Notes under the pieces: model-generated | What the model saw: only the letters and a program-made list of their open reading frames with translations | Databases searched by the model: none | What the model was told of the DNA's origin: nothing | Origin: Actinomycetota bacterium | Lineage (GTDB): Bacteria; Actinomycetota; Thermoleophilia; Gaiellales; Gaiellaceae | Direction: 5' to 3' | NCBI GenBank assembly: GCA_019234175.1 | Contig: JAFALP010000157.1 | Coordinates: 1-6,959 of the forward strand | DNA length: 6,959 nt | Shown here: in pieces, positions 1 through 5,139 of the stretch | Layout: the number at the start of each line of letters is the position of its first letter | Numbering within the stretch: the stretch's first letter is position 1 | Position numbers and translations under genes: made by a program

Positions 1-129
1 GTTCGCCGAGGACTCCTCGACGGGCGTCCCCAGGAAGACGATCCGCTCCCGCAAAAGCCGGGAGAAGATGTCGAACGAGCGCTCGAAGCGGCCGTCCGAC
101 TCCACCACCATTGGCACGAGGGTCGTCAC
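1..129 (-). CDS. clpP: ATP-dependent Clp protease proteolytic subunit ClpP, N-terminal part (runs off the left edge)
   Basis: The first 43 codons of a ClpP serine protease subunit, the self-compartmentalised peptidase that partners ClpX or ClpC in cytosolic protein turnover. Read on the minus strand from GTG at 129, the product begins [12 protein letters not shown] and continues [20 protein letters not shown]. This matches the ClpP N-terminal axial-loop region and first helix (family pattern VPMVVE...YDIYSRLLKERIIFLG). The catalytic Ser, His and Asp lie outside the window, so activity and paralogue type cannot be judged. Other in-frame starts are GTG at 117 and ATG at 111. I prefer 129 because a TATTAT -10 box at 142-137 would place the transcript start at about 130, making the mRNA leaderless or nearly so. 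An AGAGGA sequence at 136-131 lies too close to GTG 129 to act as its ribosome site, but would suit the GTG at 117 if transcription began further upstream. The gene diverges from the SRPBCC gene with 20 bases between the two starts. Confidence 0.9.
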   Translation of the reverse strand, partial: MTTLVPMVVESDGRFERSFDIFSRLLRERIVFLGTPVEESSAN

Positions 130-166
130 GTCCTCTATAATACGCAACCGTGGAGTTGCACGTCGA
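111..166. promoter_or_regulatory. Overlapping divergent promoters sharing one symmetric -10 element
   Basis: This AT-rich spot stands out in very GC-rich DNA. On the plus strand TATAAT lies at 136-141, a perfect -10 match, with TTGGCA at 111-116 (5 of 6 to the -35 consensus, 19-base spacer). It predicts a start at about 148-150, exactly at the GTG (150) of the SRPBCC gene. On the minus strand the same bases read TATTAT at 142-137, with TCGACG at 166-161 (4 of 6, 18-base spacer). That predicts a start near 130, one base before the clpP GTG at 129. The two -10 boxes share positions 137-141. The -10 matches are seen directly; the start sites are inferred from standard sigma-70-type spacing. The plus-strand -35 lies inside the clpP coding region, and the minus-strand -35 lies inside the SRPBCC coding region. 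Confidence 0.65.
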
Positions 167-500
167 GCGAGAGGTGCTCTTCCCCGCCGAGCCGGCCGAG
201 GTCTGGGAGGCGCTGACCGAGCCGGAGCGGCTCGAGGAGTGGTTCGCGACCGAGGCCGAGCTGGACGCGCGCCCCGGCGGCGAGGGCGTCTTCCGCTGGG
301 GCGACGGGGACGAGCGGCGCGCGACCGTCCGCGAGGCCGAGCCCGAGGAGCGGCTCGTCCTCGACTGGGAGGACGGCGGCGAGGTCGTCATCGAGCTGGA
401 GGAGGCCGACGGCGGCACGCTCCTCCGCGTCCGCGAGACGTCGCCCGAGTGGAGCACGGCGCTGGAGCTGTCTGCGCTCTCGTGGGCGTTCGCCCGCTAG
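150..500 (+). CDS. SRPBCC/AHSA1 (START-like) domain protein, 116 aa
   Basis: A small protein of the SRPBCC superfamily, AHSA1/Aha1-C-like branch, whose helix-grip fold makes a cavity for hydrophobic ligands. The ligand and role are unknown. Residues 1-30 show the family opening: a first strand ([11 protein letters not shown]) followed by the helix [15 protein letters not shown], with the W(EA)LT-P-RL-EWF pattern typical of this branch. A run of beta strands follows ([39 protein letters not shown]). The C-terminus ([16 protein letters not shown]) stands where the long last helix normally lies but is short, so at 116 residues the protein is smaller than the usual 140-160. The GTG start at 150 is supported by the leaderless promoter geometry; no Shine-Dalgarno sequence is seen. 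The last 19 bases overlap the ArsR-like gene in another frame, which suggests translational coupling. The product is highly acidic (many Glu and Asp). Family assignment is fairly secure; function is not. Confidence 0.82.
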   Translation: MELHVEREVLFPAEPAEVWEALTEPERLEEWFATEAELDARPGGEGVFRWGDGDERRATVREAEPEERLVLDWEDGGEVVIELEEADGGTLLRVRETSPEWSTALELSALSWAFAR

Positions 501-823
501 ACCTCGTCTTCGACGCGCTCGGCGATCCGGGCCGCCGCGCCCTCGTCGCCACCGTGGCCGCGCGCGGGAGCGCGACCGCCACCGAGCTCGCCGCCGAGCT
601 GCCGGTGACGCGGCAGGCGGTGGCGAAGCAGCTGGGCGTGCTCGCCGACGCAGGCCTCGTCCGGCCGACCCGCGTCGGGCGCGAGACGCGGTACGCGGTG
701 ACGCCGCAGCCACTCGCGGAGGCAGCGGAGTGGCTCGCCGAGGTGGGCGGGGCCTGGGACGAGCGCCTCGCCGCGCTCGGGCGCAGCATCGCTAGGGCCC
801 GAGCCGCTCCACGATCCACGTAG
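482..823 (+). CDS. ArsR-like winged-helix transcriptional regulator, 113 aa
   Basis: A small DNA-binding repressor of the ArsR/SmtB-like winged-helix type. Residues 5-25 ([21 protein letters not shown]) match the family's first helices, with the DPGRR motif. Residues 34-57 form the helix-turn-helix (TELAAELPVTRQAVAKQLGVLADAG, the last helix being the recognition helix), and residues 58-75 the beta wing (LVRPTRVGRETRYAVTPQ). The C-terminal helix (EAAEWLAEVGGAWDERLAAL) should dimerise. There is no cysteine, so the ELCVC metal site of true metal sensors is absent and a metal-responsive role is unlikely. The start is uncertain: GTG at 482 gives the length closest to the domain, with a GGAG 14 bases upstream; GTG at 449 is in frame but adds residues unlike the family. 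The gene begins inside the end of the SRPBCC gene, a pairing often seen in actinobacteria (usually with the regulator first), so the regulator may control this pair. Its 3' end overlaps the end of the convergent pdxH gene by 32 bases. Confidence 0.85.
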   Translation: MGVRPLDLVFDALGDPGRRALVATVAARGSATATELAAELPVTRQAVAKQLGVLADAGLVRPTRVGRETRYAVTPQPLAEAAEWLAEVGGAWDERLAALGRSIARARAAPRST

Positions 824-1379
824 GACCTTCTCGGCGGTACCTGAACCGGTCGTGCAGCCGGTTGTCCCGGTGCTGCCAGAACTCCCAGGCGTCGGGAACG
901 AGACGGAAGCCTCCCCACCACGGCGGCCGGTCCGGCTCGCCCTTCACGTCTGCGACTTGCGCTTCCAGCCATTCGCGCGATTCCACCGGCCGGCTCTGCG
1001 GCGAGGCCACCGCCGACAGCCGGGCTCCGAGCGGGCGCGTCGCGAAGTACGCGTCCGACTCGGCCTCGGAGACCCGCGCGACGGGGCCTTCGACACGCAC
1101 CTGCCGGCCGAGCGCGTCCCAGTGGAAGAGGAGCGCGGCCTGCGGATTCTCCTCCAGCTCGCGCCCCTTCCGGCTCGGGTAGTGCGAGAAGAAGACGAGC
1201 CCGTCCTCGTCCGCCTGCTTGAGCAGGACCATGCGCACCGACGGCCTGCCGTCGCCGGCGGCCGTGGCGAGCGCCATCGCCTCCGGCGCGCGCGTCAGGC
1301 CCTCCATCTCCGCGAACCAGCGGCGGAACTGCTCGAGCGGGTCGCCGGCGAGATCGCTGCGGTGGAGCTCAGGCTCCGT
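792..1379 (-). CDS. pdxH: Pyridoxamine/pyridoxine 5'-phosphate oxidase, probably with a non-AUG (ACG) start
   Basis: FMN-dependent oxidase that makes pyridoxal 5'-phosphate from pyridoxamine or pyridoxine phosphate in the cytosol (vitamin B6 salvage). With a start at 1379 it has 195 residues, close to family length. Family landmarks in order: DPLEQFRRWF (13-22), the FMN-phosphate segment SVRMVLLK, YPSRKGRELEENP, GRQVRVEGPV, SPQSRPV, WGGFRLVPDAWEFWQ and the substrate-binding RLHDRFRY near the C-terminus, with the usual RL-P end. The first ATG (1307) would give 171 residues and cut away the conserved ELHRSDLAGDPLEQFRRWF segment, which is open in frame and clearly coding. No ATG, GTG or TTG occurs upstream of 1307 in this open frame. 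A perfect AGGAGG at 1391-1386 sits six bases before ACG at 1379-1377, which I infer to be the start. The gene overlaps the end of the response regulator by about 11 bases. The RLHDR motif argues for true PNP oxidase rather than an F420-dependent relative of the same split-barrel fold. If the ACG start is wrong, the CDS is 792-1307. Confidence 0.88.
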   Translation of the reverse strand, partial: TEPELHRSDLAGDPLEQFRRWFAEMEGLTRAPEAMALATAAGDGRPSVRMVLLKQADEDGLVFFSHYPSRKGRELEENPQAALLFHWDALGRQVRVEGPVARVSEAESDAYFATRPLGARLSAVASPQSRPVESREWLEAQVADVKGEPDRPPWWGGFRLVPDAWEFWQHRDNRLHDRFRYRREGPTWIVERLGP

Positions 1380-2004
1380 CGTCGCCCTCCTCGAGCAGGC
1401 CGCGGCGAAGTGCGTGGCGCACGAGCTCCGCGCGCGTCGTGAGAAGAAGCTTCTGCATGATGTTCGCGCGGTGCGTCTCGGCCGTGCGGACGGAGATGAC
1501 GAGCATCCTGGCGATCTCCTGGTTCGTGTGCCCGAGCGCGAGCAGACGGAGCACTTCCCGTTCGCGGTCCGAGAGCGGATCGTCGTCCTCGCGCCCGGCG
1601 ACGGCGAGCCGGGCGCCGAGCGCCGCGTCGACGTAGCGCCGCCCTCCCGCGACCTCGCGCACGGCGGCGACGAGGTCGCGCTCGGCGGCGTCCTTCAGGA
1701 GATAGCCGCTCGCACCGCCGGCGAACGCCTCCCGCACCGTCGCCGCATAGCCGTCGCCGGAGAGGACGAGGACCTTCGCCGCCGGCGCCGCGGCGATGAT
1801 CTCGGCGACCGCCCGGATGCCGCTGCGCCCCGGCATGCCGACGTCGAGGAGGACGACGTCGGGCTTGTGCAGGCGTGCCAGTCGCACGCCGTCGTCCGCG
1901 CTCCCGCCTTCGTCCTCGACCCGGATGTCGTCTTCGCCCTCGAGCAGGCGCCGCAGCCCCGAGCGAACGAGCGCATGGTCGTCGACGAGGACGACGCGGA
2001 TCAC
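1369..2004 (-). CDS. NarL/FixJ-family two-component response regulator, 211 aa
   Basis: A DNA-binding response regulator. The receiver domain (residues 1 to about 118) has all the key residues: acidic pair D8-D9 (VLVDDH), phospho-acceptor D54 (VVLLDVGMPG), S82 at the switch Ser/Thr position and K104 (GYLLKD). A linker of about 25 residues leads to a LuxR-type helix-turn-helix (residues about 143-205: PLSDREREVLRLLALGHTNQEIA, then VRTAETHRANIMQKL as recognition helix). Full length for the family. The start is GTG at 2004, three bases after the TGA of the 82-residue gene. No histidine kinase gene is in the window, so its partner is elsewhere (an orphan regulator locally). It is embedded between F420 biosynthesis genes and pdxH on the same strand with no room for its own promoter, so it is probably co-transcribed with them; whether it regulates them is not known. 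Confidence 0.93.
   Translation of the reverse strand: MIRVVLVDDHALVRSGLRRLLEGEDDIRVEDEGGSADDGVRLARLHKPDVVLLDVGMPGRSGIRAVAEIIAAAPAAKVLVLSGDGYAATVREAFAGGASGYLLKDAAERDLVAAVREVAGGRRYVDAALGARLAVAGREDDDPLSDREREVLRLLALGHTNQEIARMLVISVRTAETHRANIMQKLLLTTRAELVRHALRRGLLEEGDDGA
1377..1391 (-). promoter_or_regulatory. Consensus ribosome binding site before an ACG codon (pdxH)
   Basis: AGGAGG at 1391-1386 on the minus strand is the complete Shine-Dalgarno consensus, then six bases (GCGACG), then ACG at 1379-1377 in the pdxH frame. It lies inside the last codons of the response regulator gene, whose TGA is at 1371-1369. Most other genes in this operon have only weak ribosome sites, so its position at this junction is what decides the pdxH start. 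Direct observation; its use as a start signal is inferred. Confidence 0.6.
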
Positions 2005-2007
2005 ATC

Positions 2008-2256
2008 TCAGAGGCTCGCACGGAGCTGGGCGGGCCGCAACGTGCCCGTCCCGAGCTCCGAGCTGGCGGGGACGAGCTCCCGGACCACGCGCAGGACGAC
2101 GTCGGCCTCGTCTGCGAGCGGGCTGAGCAGCTTGTTCCCCTTGAGCAGCGCCCTGCCGCGCGGCGCGGGATGAACGGCGAGGTCTCGCTCCGCGTAGCCC
2201 TTCGCGCGCAGCTCCGCGTTCGCGGCCTCGAGGAGATCCTCGTTCACGGCGGCCAC
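2008..2256 (-). CDS. Unidentified 82-residue protein in the F420 operon
   Basis: I do not recognise this protein. It starts at GTG 2256, one base after the cofE stop, and ends three bases before the response regulator, so it fits the operon exactly. An in-frame GTG at 2247 is an alternative start. The sequence has a charged N-terminal helix (NEDLLEAANAELRAKGYAERDL), a basic middle segment (HPAPRGRALLKGNKLL), a second helix (LADEADVVLRVVRELVPASS) and a short tail (GTGTLRPAQLRASL). It has no cysteine, no signal peptide, no membrane segment and no recognisable catalytic motif. Amphipathic helices and many charged residues suggest a small soluble, perhaps partner-binding, protein. The intact frame, the gap fit and the codon choice support it being real; function is open. 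It does not resemble the FMN-binding nitroreductase domain that follows CofE in mycobacterial FbiB. Confidence 0.65.
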   Translation of the reverse strand: MAAVNEDLLEAANAELRAKGYAERDLAVHPAPRGRALLKGNKLLSPLADEADVVLRVVRELVPASSELGTGTLRPAQLRASL

Positions 2257-2257
2257 G

Positions 2258-2992
2258 CTAACGGAAGAGATCGAGCTCGGGTGGGACCGGGATGTCGGTC
2301 GCGCGGCCGTCGCCGCGCACGTCCAGCCCGCGCACGACGGTGACCGGCACGCGGCCGAGCTTGCCGGAGACGAGCTGTGCGGCGCCGGCGATCTCGTCGG
2401 CGACGGCGATCACCGTGGCGTGCAGCTCGTAGCCGATGGGGTCGTGCTCGCCCTGGAGGTCGTCCAGCACGGTCACGCCCGAGGCGCCGATGGCGACGTC
2501 GGTGGTCCCGCGGCGCCACGGGCGCCCGAACGAGTCGGTGACGATGACGCCGACGTCGACGCCGCCGCGCGCGCGCAGCTCGTCGCGCAGCTGCCTCGCC
2601 GACCCATCGGGATCGACGGGCAGGAGGACGAGGGTCCCGGGCGCCGGCGTGTTGGACGCGTCCACGCCCGCCGAGGCGCAGATGAACCCGTGCTCCGTCT
2701 CGCAGATGACGAGCGGCGGGCGGAGGCGCACGATGCGCCTTGCCTCGCGGAGGATCACTTCGATGCGACGCGCGTCGCTCTCGTCGGCGGACGCGATCTC
2801 CCGCGCCTGCTCGGACGGCTCGATGCCGTCGAGGTGCACGACGCGACCCTCGATCTTGGAGATGGCCTTCTGCGCGACGACGACGACGTCTCCGTCCTCG
2901 AGCTCGGCGCCGTCCAGGATCATGCCGGCGAGGTCGTCGCCCTCGCGCAGCTCGGGGATGCCCTCGACGGGGAAGATCGAGAGCGACGTCAC
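2258..2992 (-). CDS. cofE: Coenzyme F420-0:L-glutamate ligase (gamma-glutamyl ligase CofE), single domain
   Basis: GTP-dependent ligase that adds L-glutamate residues to F420-0, forming the poly-gamma-glutamate tail. The 244 residues from GTG at 2992 match the length of archaeal CofE and of the FbiB N-terminal domain. Landmarks: FPVEGIPELREGDDL near the N-terminus; VVVVAQKAISKIEGR (37-50); the conserved ETEHGFICASAGVDASN (98-114), part of the GTP and metal site; LPVDPDGSA (124-132); VTDSFGRPWRRGTTDVAIGASG (151-172), the most diagnostic stretch; and DEIAGAAQLVSGK (199-211) with VVRG (219-222). The start overlaps the npdG stop as GTGA (2992-2989), so translation is probably coupled. Unlike mycobacterial FbiB it has no C-terminal nitroreductase domain, and no separate one is in the window. 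Confidence 0.96.
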   Translation of the reverse strand: MTSLSIFPVEGIPELREGDDLAGMILDGAELEDGDVVVVAQKAISKIEGRVVHLDGIEPSEQAREIASADESDARRIEVILREARRIVRLRPPLVICETEHGFICASAGVDASNTPAPGTLVLLPVDPDGSARQLRDELRARGGVDVGVIVTDSFGRPWRRGTTDVAIGASGVTVLDDLQGEHDPIGYELHATVIAVADEIAGAAQLVSGKLGRVPVTVVRGLDVRGDGRATDIPVPPELDLFR

Positions 2993-3609
2993 AGCCCGAC
3001 GATGTCGAGGCCGGCGTGACCTTTGTAGCGGCGGTTCAGGTTCACGATCACCGCGGTGAGGCCCTCGAGTGCGCGCGCGCTCGCGAGCGGGCCCGCGTCG
3101 TACGCATCGCCGGTGACGACGTCGGCCGCGAGCGTGAGCGCGAGCTCCTTCGCGGCGGCGTCGTCGCCGCAGACGAGCGCGTCGCCGTGCGCCTTGCCGT
3201 CCGCGAGCGACGAGGCGGCGAGCGAGTGGAGCCCCGCGACGACGGGGCCGTGCAGGATCTCCTGCATGCGCTCGGCGACCGAGCGGGTCTCGTCCGTCGG
3301 AAAGACTCCCGTCTTCGTGAATCGGAGCTCGCTCGCGACGCTGAGGACGGGCGTGTCGCCGATCGCATCCGCCAGCTCGGTGGCGGTCGGAAGCGCCGCG
3401 TCCGCCTTCACCGCGAGCACGACGAGATCGACGCCCTGCACCGCATCGGCGTTGTGCGTGCCGTGCGCGGCGCCGGCCGCCGCCGCCTTCGCCTGCGCGC
3501 GCTCGGCGTCGCGCGAGCCGATGACGACCACGTGCTCGCCTGCAGCGGCGAGCTGCCGCGCGAGCGCGAGCCCGAAGTCTCCCGTTCCGCCGACGACGGC
3601 GACCTTCAC
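2989..3609 (-). CDS. npdG: NADPH:F420 oxidoreductase (F420-dependent NADP reductase)
   Basis: Transfers hydride between NADP(H) and coenzyme F420; in aerobic actinobacteria this mostly supplies reduced F420 or returns its electrons to NADPH. The 206 residues begin with a Rossmann fold (MKVAVVGGTGDFGLALARQL) whose GGTGDFG loop (7-13) and GSR (31-33, expected to hold the NADPH 2'-phosphate) are characteristic. Later landmarks are GLHSLAASSLADGK, VCGDDAAAKE and the family-defining C-terminus DAGPL..AR.LE.LTAVIVNLNRRYKGHAGLDIVGL, which forms much of the F420 site. GTG at 3609 overlaps the cofD stop (GTGA, 3609-3606), with GGGAG ten bases upstream as a modest ribosome site. It lies between cofD and cofE, so the user of the cofactor is made together with its biosynthesis enzymes. 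Confidence 0.95.
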   Translation of the reverse strand: MKVAVVGGTGDFGLALARQLAAAGEHVVVIGSRDAERAQAKAAAAGAAHGTHNADAVQGVDLVVLAVKADAALPTATELADAIGDTPVLSVASELRFTKTGVFPTDETRSVAERMQEILHGPVVAGLHSLAASSLADGKAHGDALVCGDDAAAKELALTLAADVVTGDAYDAGPLASARALEGLTAVIVNLNRRYKGHAGLDIVGL

Positions 3610-4520
3610 GCCGGCACCGCTCCCAGCGCGGCTTCGGCCAGGCGTCGGCGCGCATCGGCGTCGACCATGAGCGTCCGCGTCACGATCGCGCGGACGTCCA
3701 GCCCGTCGAGATCGGCGGCGTCGGACTCGTCGACGACGAGCGCGTCGATCAGTCCCGAGTAGCAGGCGGCGACGTGCGCCGGCGACGTGCCGCCGGCGAG
3801 GCGCGCAAGCATGCGGTCGGCGGGGCCCTTCACGGCGCGGCCGCCGATGAGCGGGCTGACGGCGACACAGGGAACACGTCGCGCCATGAGCGCGTCGCGA
3901 ATGCCTGCGACGGCGAGGATCGGCGCAATCGAGACGTAGGGATTGCTCGGGGCGAGGAGCAGCAGGTCGGCGGCGGCCATCGCTTCGAGCACACCCGACG
4001 CAGGCGTCGCGGATGCGCCGCCCTCGAAGCGCACCGCGTCCACCTCGTCGCGGTGACCGCGCCCGACGAACCACTCCTGGAACGGGAACTCGCCCGCAGG
4101 CGTCGCGATCCACGTGCGCAGCCTGTCGTCGGTGGCGGGAAGGATCGTGGGCCGGACGCCGAGCGCACGTGCGAGACGCGCCGTCACCTGCGACAAGGTC
4201 GCGCCGTCCCGCAGCGCCTGCGTGCGCACGAGATGGACTGCGAGGTCGAGATCGCCGAGGCGGAACCACGTCTCGCCGCCGAGCTCGGCCGCGGTCTCCA
4301 GCACGCGCCACGTCTCCCCCGCCCGCCCCCAGCCGCGCTCCTCGTCGTTCATGCCCGCGAGCGCGTAGAGGATGGAGTCGAGGTCGGGCGAGACGTGCAG
4401 CCCGAGCACCTCGACGTCGTCGCCGACGTTGCCGACGACGGTGACGTCGTCCACCGCGTCCACGACGCCCTGGCAGAATCGCGCGCCGCCGACGCCGCCG
4501 GAGAGGACGACGACCTTCAT
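3606..4520 (-). CDS. cofD: 2-phospho-L-lactate transferase CofD (F420-0 or dehydro-F420-0 synthase)
   Basis: Transfers the phospho-lactyl-type group from its GDP-activated donor (lactyl-2-diphosphoguanosine or the enolpyruvyl equivalent) to the deazaflavin Fo, giving F420-0 or dehydro-F420-0. Actinobacterial name FbiA. The 304 residues start with MKVVVLSGGVGGARFCQGV (GGVGGAR at 8-14), then VVGNVGDDVEVLGLHVSPDLDSILYALAG (28-56), containing N31, D34 and D46/D48 of the metal and donor site. Later come PSNPYVSIAPIL and VAVSPLIGGRAVKGPADRML, both diagnostic of the family. The ATG at 4520 overlaps the cofC stop as ATGA, with a GAGG 11 bases upstream. Length is normal and no key motif is missing. 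Confidence 0.96.
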   Translation of the reverse strand: MKVVVLSGGVGGARFCQGVVDAVDDVTVVGNVGDDVEVLGLHVSPDLDSILYALAGMNDEERGWGRAGETWRVLETAAELGGETWFRLGDLDLAVHLVRTQALRDGATLSQVTARLARALGVRPTILPATDDRLRTWIATPAGEFPFQEWFVGRGHRDEVDAVRFEGGASATPASGVLEAMAAADLLLLAPSNPYVSIAPILAVAGIRDALMARRVPCVAVSPLIGGRAVKGPADRMLARLAGGTSPAHVAACYSGLIDALVVDESDAADLDGLDVRAIVTRTLMVDADARRRLAEAALGAVPA

Positions 4521-5101
4521 GCGGTGCTGAGCCTCGCGAGACGGGCCTGCGTGCGCGGACCGCATCGCAGCTGCAGCCGCTGGAGGTCGGCGAGCGTGTC
4601 CACGTCCTCGGCGAGGTTCGGCACGACGACCGACACGGCCTCCACCGGCAGCGCACGGAAACGGCTCGCGCTGTCGGGCCCGTAGAGAGGCTCGAAGATC
4701 TCCGGGGCGGAGAGCGCGAGCGCGTTCGTCGTCCCGTCGAGCGCCTCGACGAGCGCGAGCCCGTGCTCGGGGACGGCGGCGAGGAGCGCGCGCAGATCGT
4801 CGGGCACGGCGCACGGCAGGTCGGCGTTGACGACGAGCGTCCGGCCGTCCGCGCGCGCGAGGGCCGCACGGACCGCTGCTCCTTGTCCGCCGCCGGGATC
4901 GGCGACGAGCTCGGCGCCCTCGTCCCGGGCGACCGCTGCGCCCGCGTCGTCCGGCGTCACCACGAGCGTGCGCCCGACGGCGACGGCGGCGGCGAGGACG
5001 TCGCCGAGCATCGCCAGCGACAGCTCGCGGCGCGCACGGGTCGACGCCTCCAGGCGGGTCTTGCCCTCGGCGCCGGCGAACGGCACGACCACCGTCGTCA
5101 T
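4517..5101 (-). CDS. cofC: 2-phospho-L-lactate / phosphoenolpyruvate guanylyltransferase CofC
   Basis: GTP-dependent nucleotidyltransferase that makes the GDP-linked three-carbon donor used by CofD (FbiD in mycobacteria, which uses phosphoenolpyruvate). The 194 residues follow the GT-A/MobA-like pattern: N-terminal VVVPFAGAEGKTRL with K14 and R16; PGGGQGAAVRAAL (69-81); the metal site VVNADLPC (90-97) with D94; DGTTNALAL (122-130), strongly conserved in CofC; a GPDSASRF segment (141-148); and DVDTLADLQRL (166-176). The N-terminal stretch is less canonical than usual (VPFAGAEGK rather than VPVK..A.AK), so substrate choice cannot be read from it. ATG at 5101 is the first gene of the seven-gene minus-strand run, with its promoter expected in the 20-30 bases shared with the divergent dehydrogenase. 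Confidence 0.92.
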   Translation of the reverse strand: MTTVVVPFAGAEGKTRLEASTRARRELSLAMLGDVLAAAVAVGRTLVVTPDDAGAAVARDEGAELVADPGGGQGAAVRAALARADGRTLVVNADLPCAVPDDLRALLAAVPEHGLALVEALDGTTNALALSAPEIFEPLYGPDSASRFRALPVEAVSVVVPNLAEDVDTLADLQRLQLRCGPRTQARLARLSTA

Positions 5102-5139
5102 GGGTGCAGCGTAGTAGCGTCGTGGCGGTGAAGGTCAGA
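5102..5139. promoter_or_regulatory. Divergent start region between cofC and the dehydrogenase; possible weak promoter
   Basis: Only 26 bases separate the cofC ATG (5101) from the likely dehydrogenase GTG (5128), so both promoters must overlap here or lie within the genes. On the minus strand CTGACC at 5138-5133 (4 of 6 to -35), a 16-base spacer and TACTAC at 5116-5111 (only 3 of 6 to -10) would start transcription 2-3 bases before the cofC ATG. On the plus strand TAGTAG at 5112-5117 is an equally weak -10 with no clear -35. Neither side has a Shine-Dalgarno sequence, consistent with near-leaderless mRNAs. Weak evidence; geometry rather than motif quality is the main support. Confidence 0.3.

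Noticed and set aside
68..481. N-terminal extension of the ArsR-like protein through the SRPBCC region
   Set aside because: Residues encoded before about 482 are Arg/Ala/Gly-rich and unlike the family, while the other frame encodes a convincing SRPBCC domain.
1219..2343. A 374-codon plus-strand open frame opposite the response regulator and 82-aa gene
   Set aside because: It gives a compositionally biased Arg/Ala/Asp product with no motif, while the opposite strand encodes a complete response regulator with all active-site residues.
2258..3655. Possible N-terminal extension of CofE by about 220 residues
   Set aside because: The extension is an off-frame reading through npdG. CofE family homology begins right after GTG 2992 and the GTGA overlap supports it.
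2989..4869. A 626-codon open minus-strand frame that seems to fuse an unknown Arg-rich region to NpdG
   Set aside because: Only the last 206 codons (from GTG 3609) resemble a protein family. The upstream part is a low-complexity Arg/Ala reading opposite the real cofC and cofD frames, a typical high-GC artefact.
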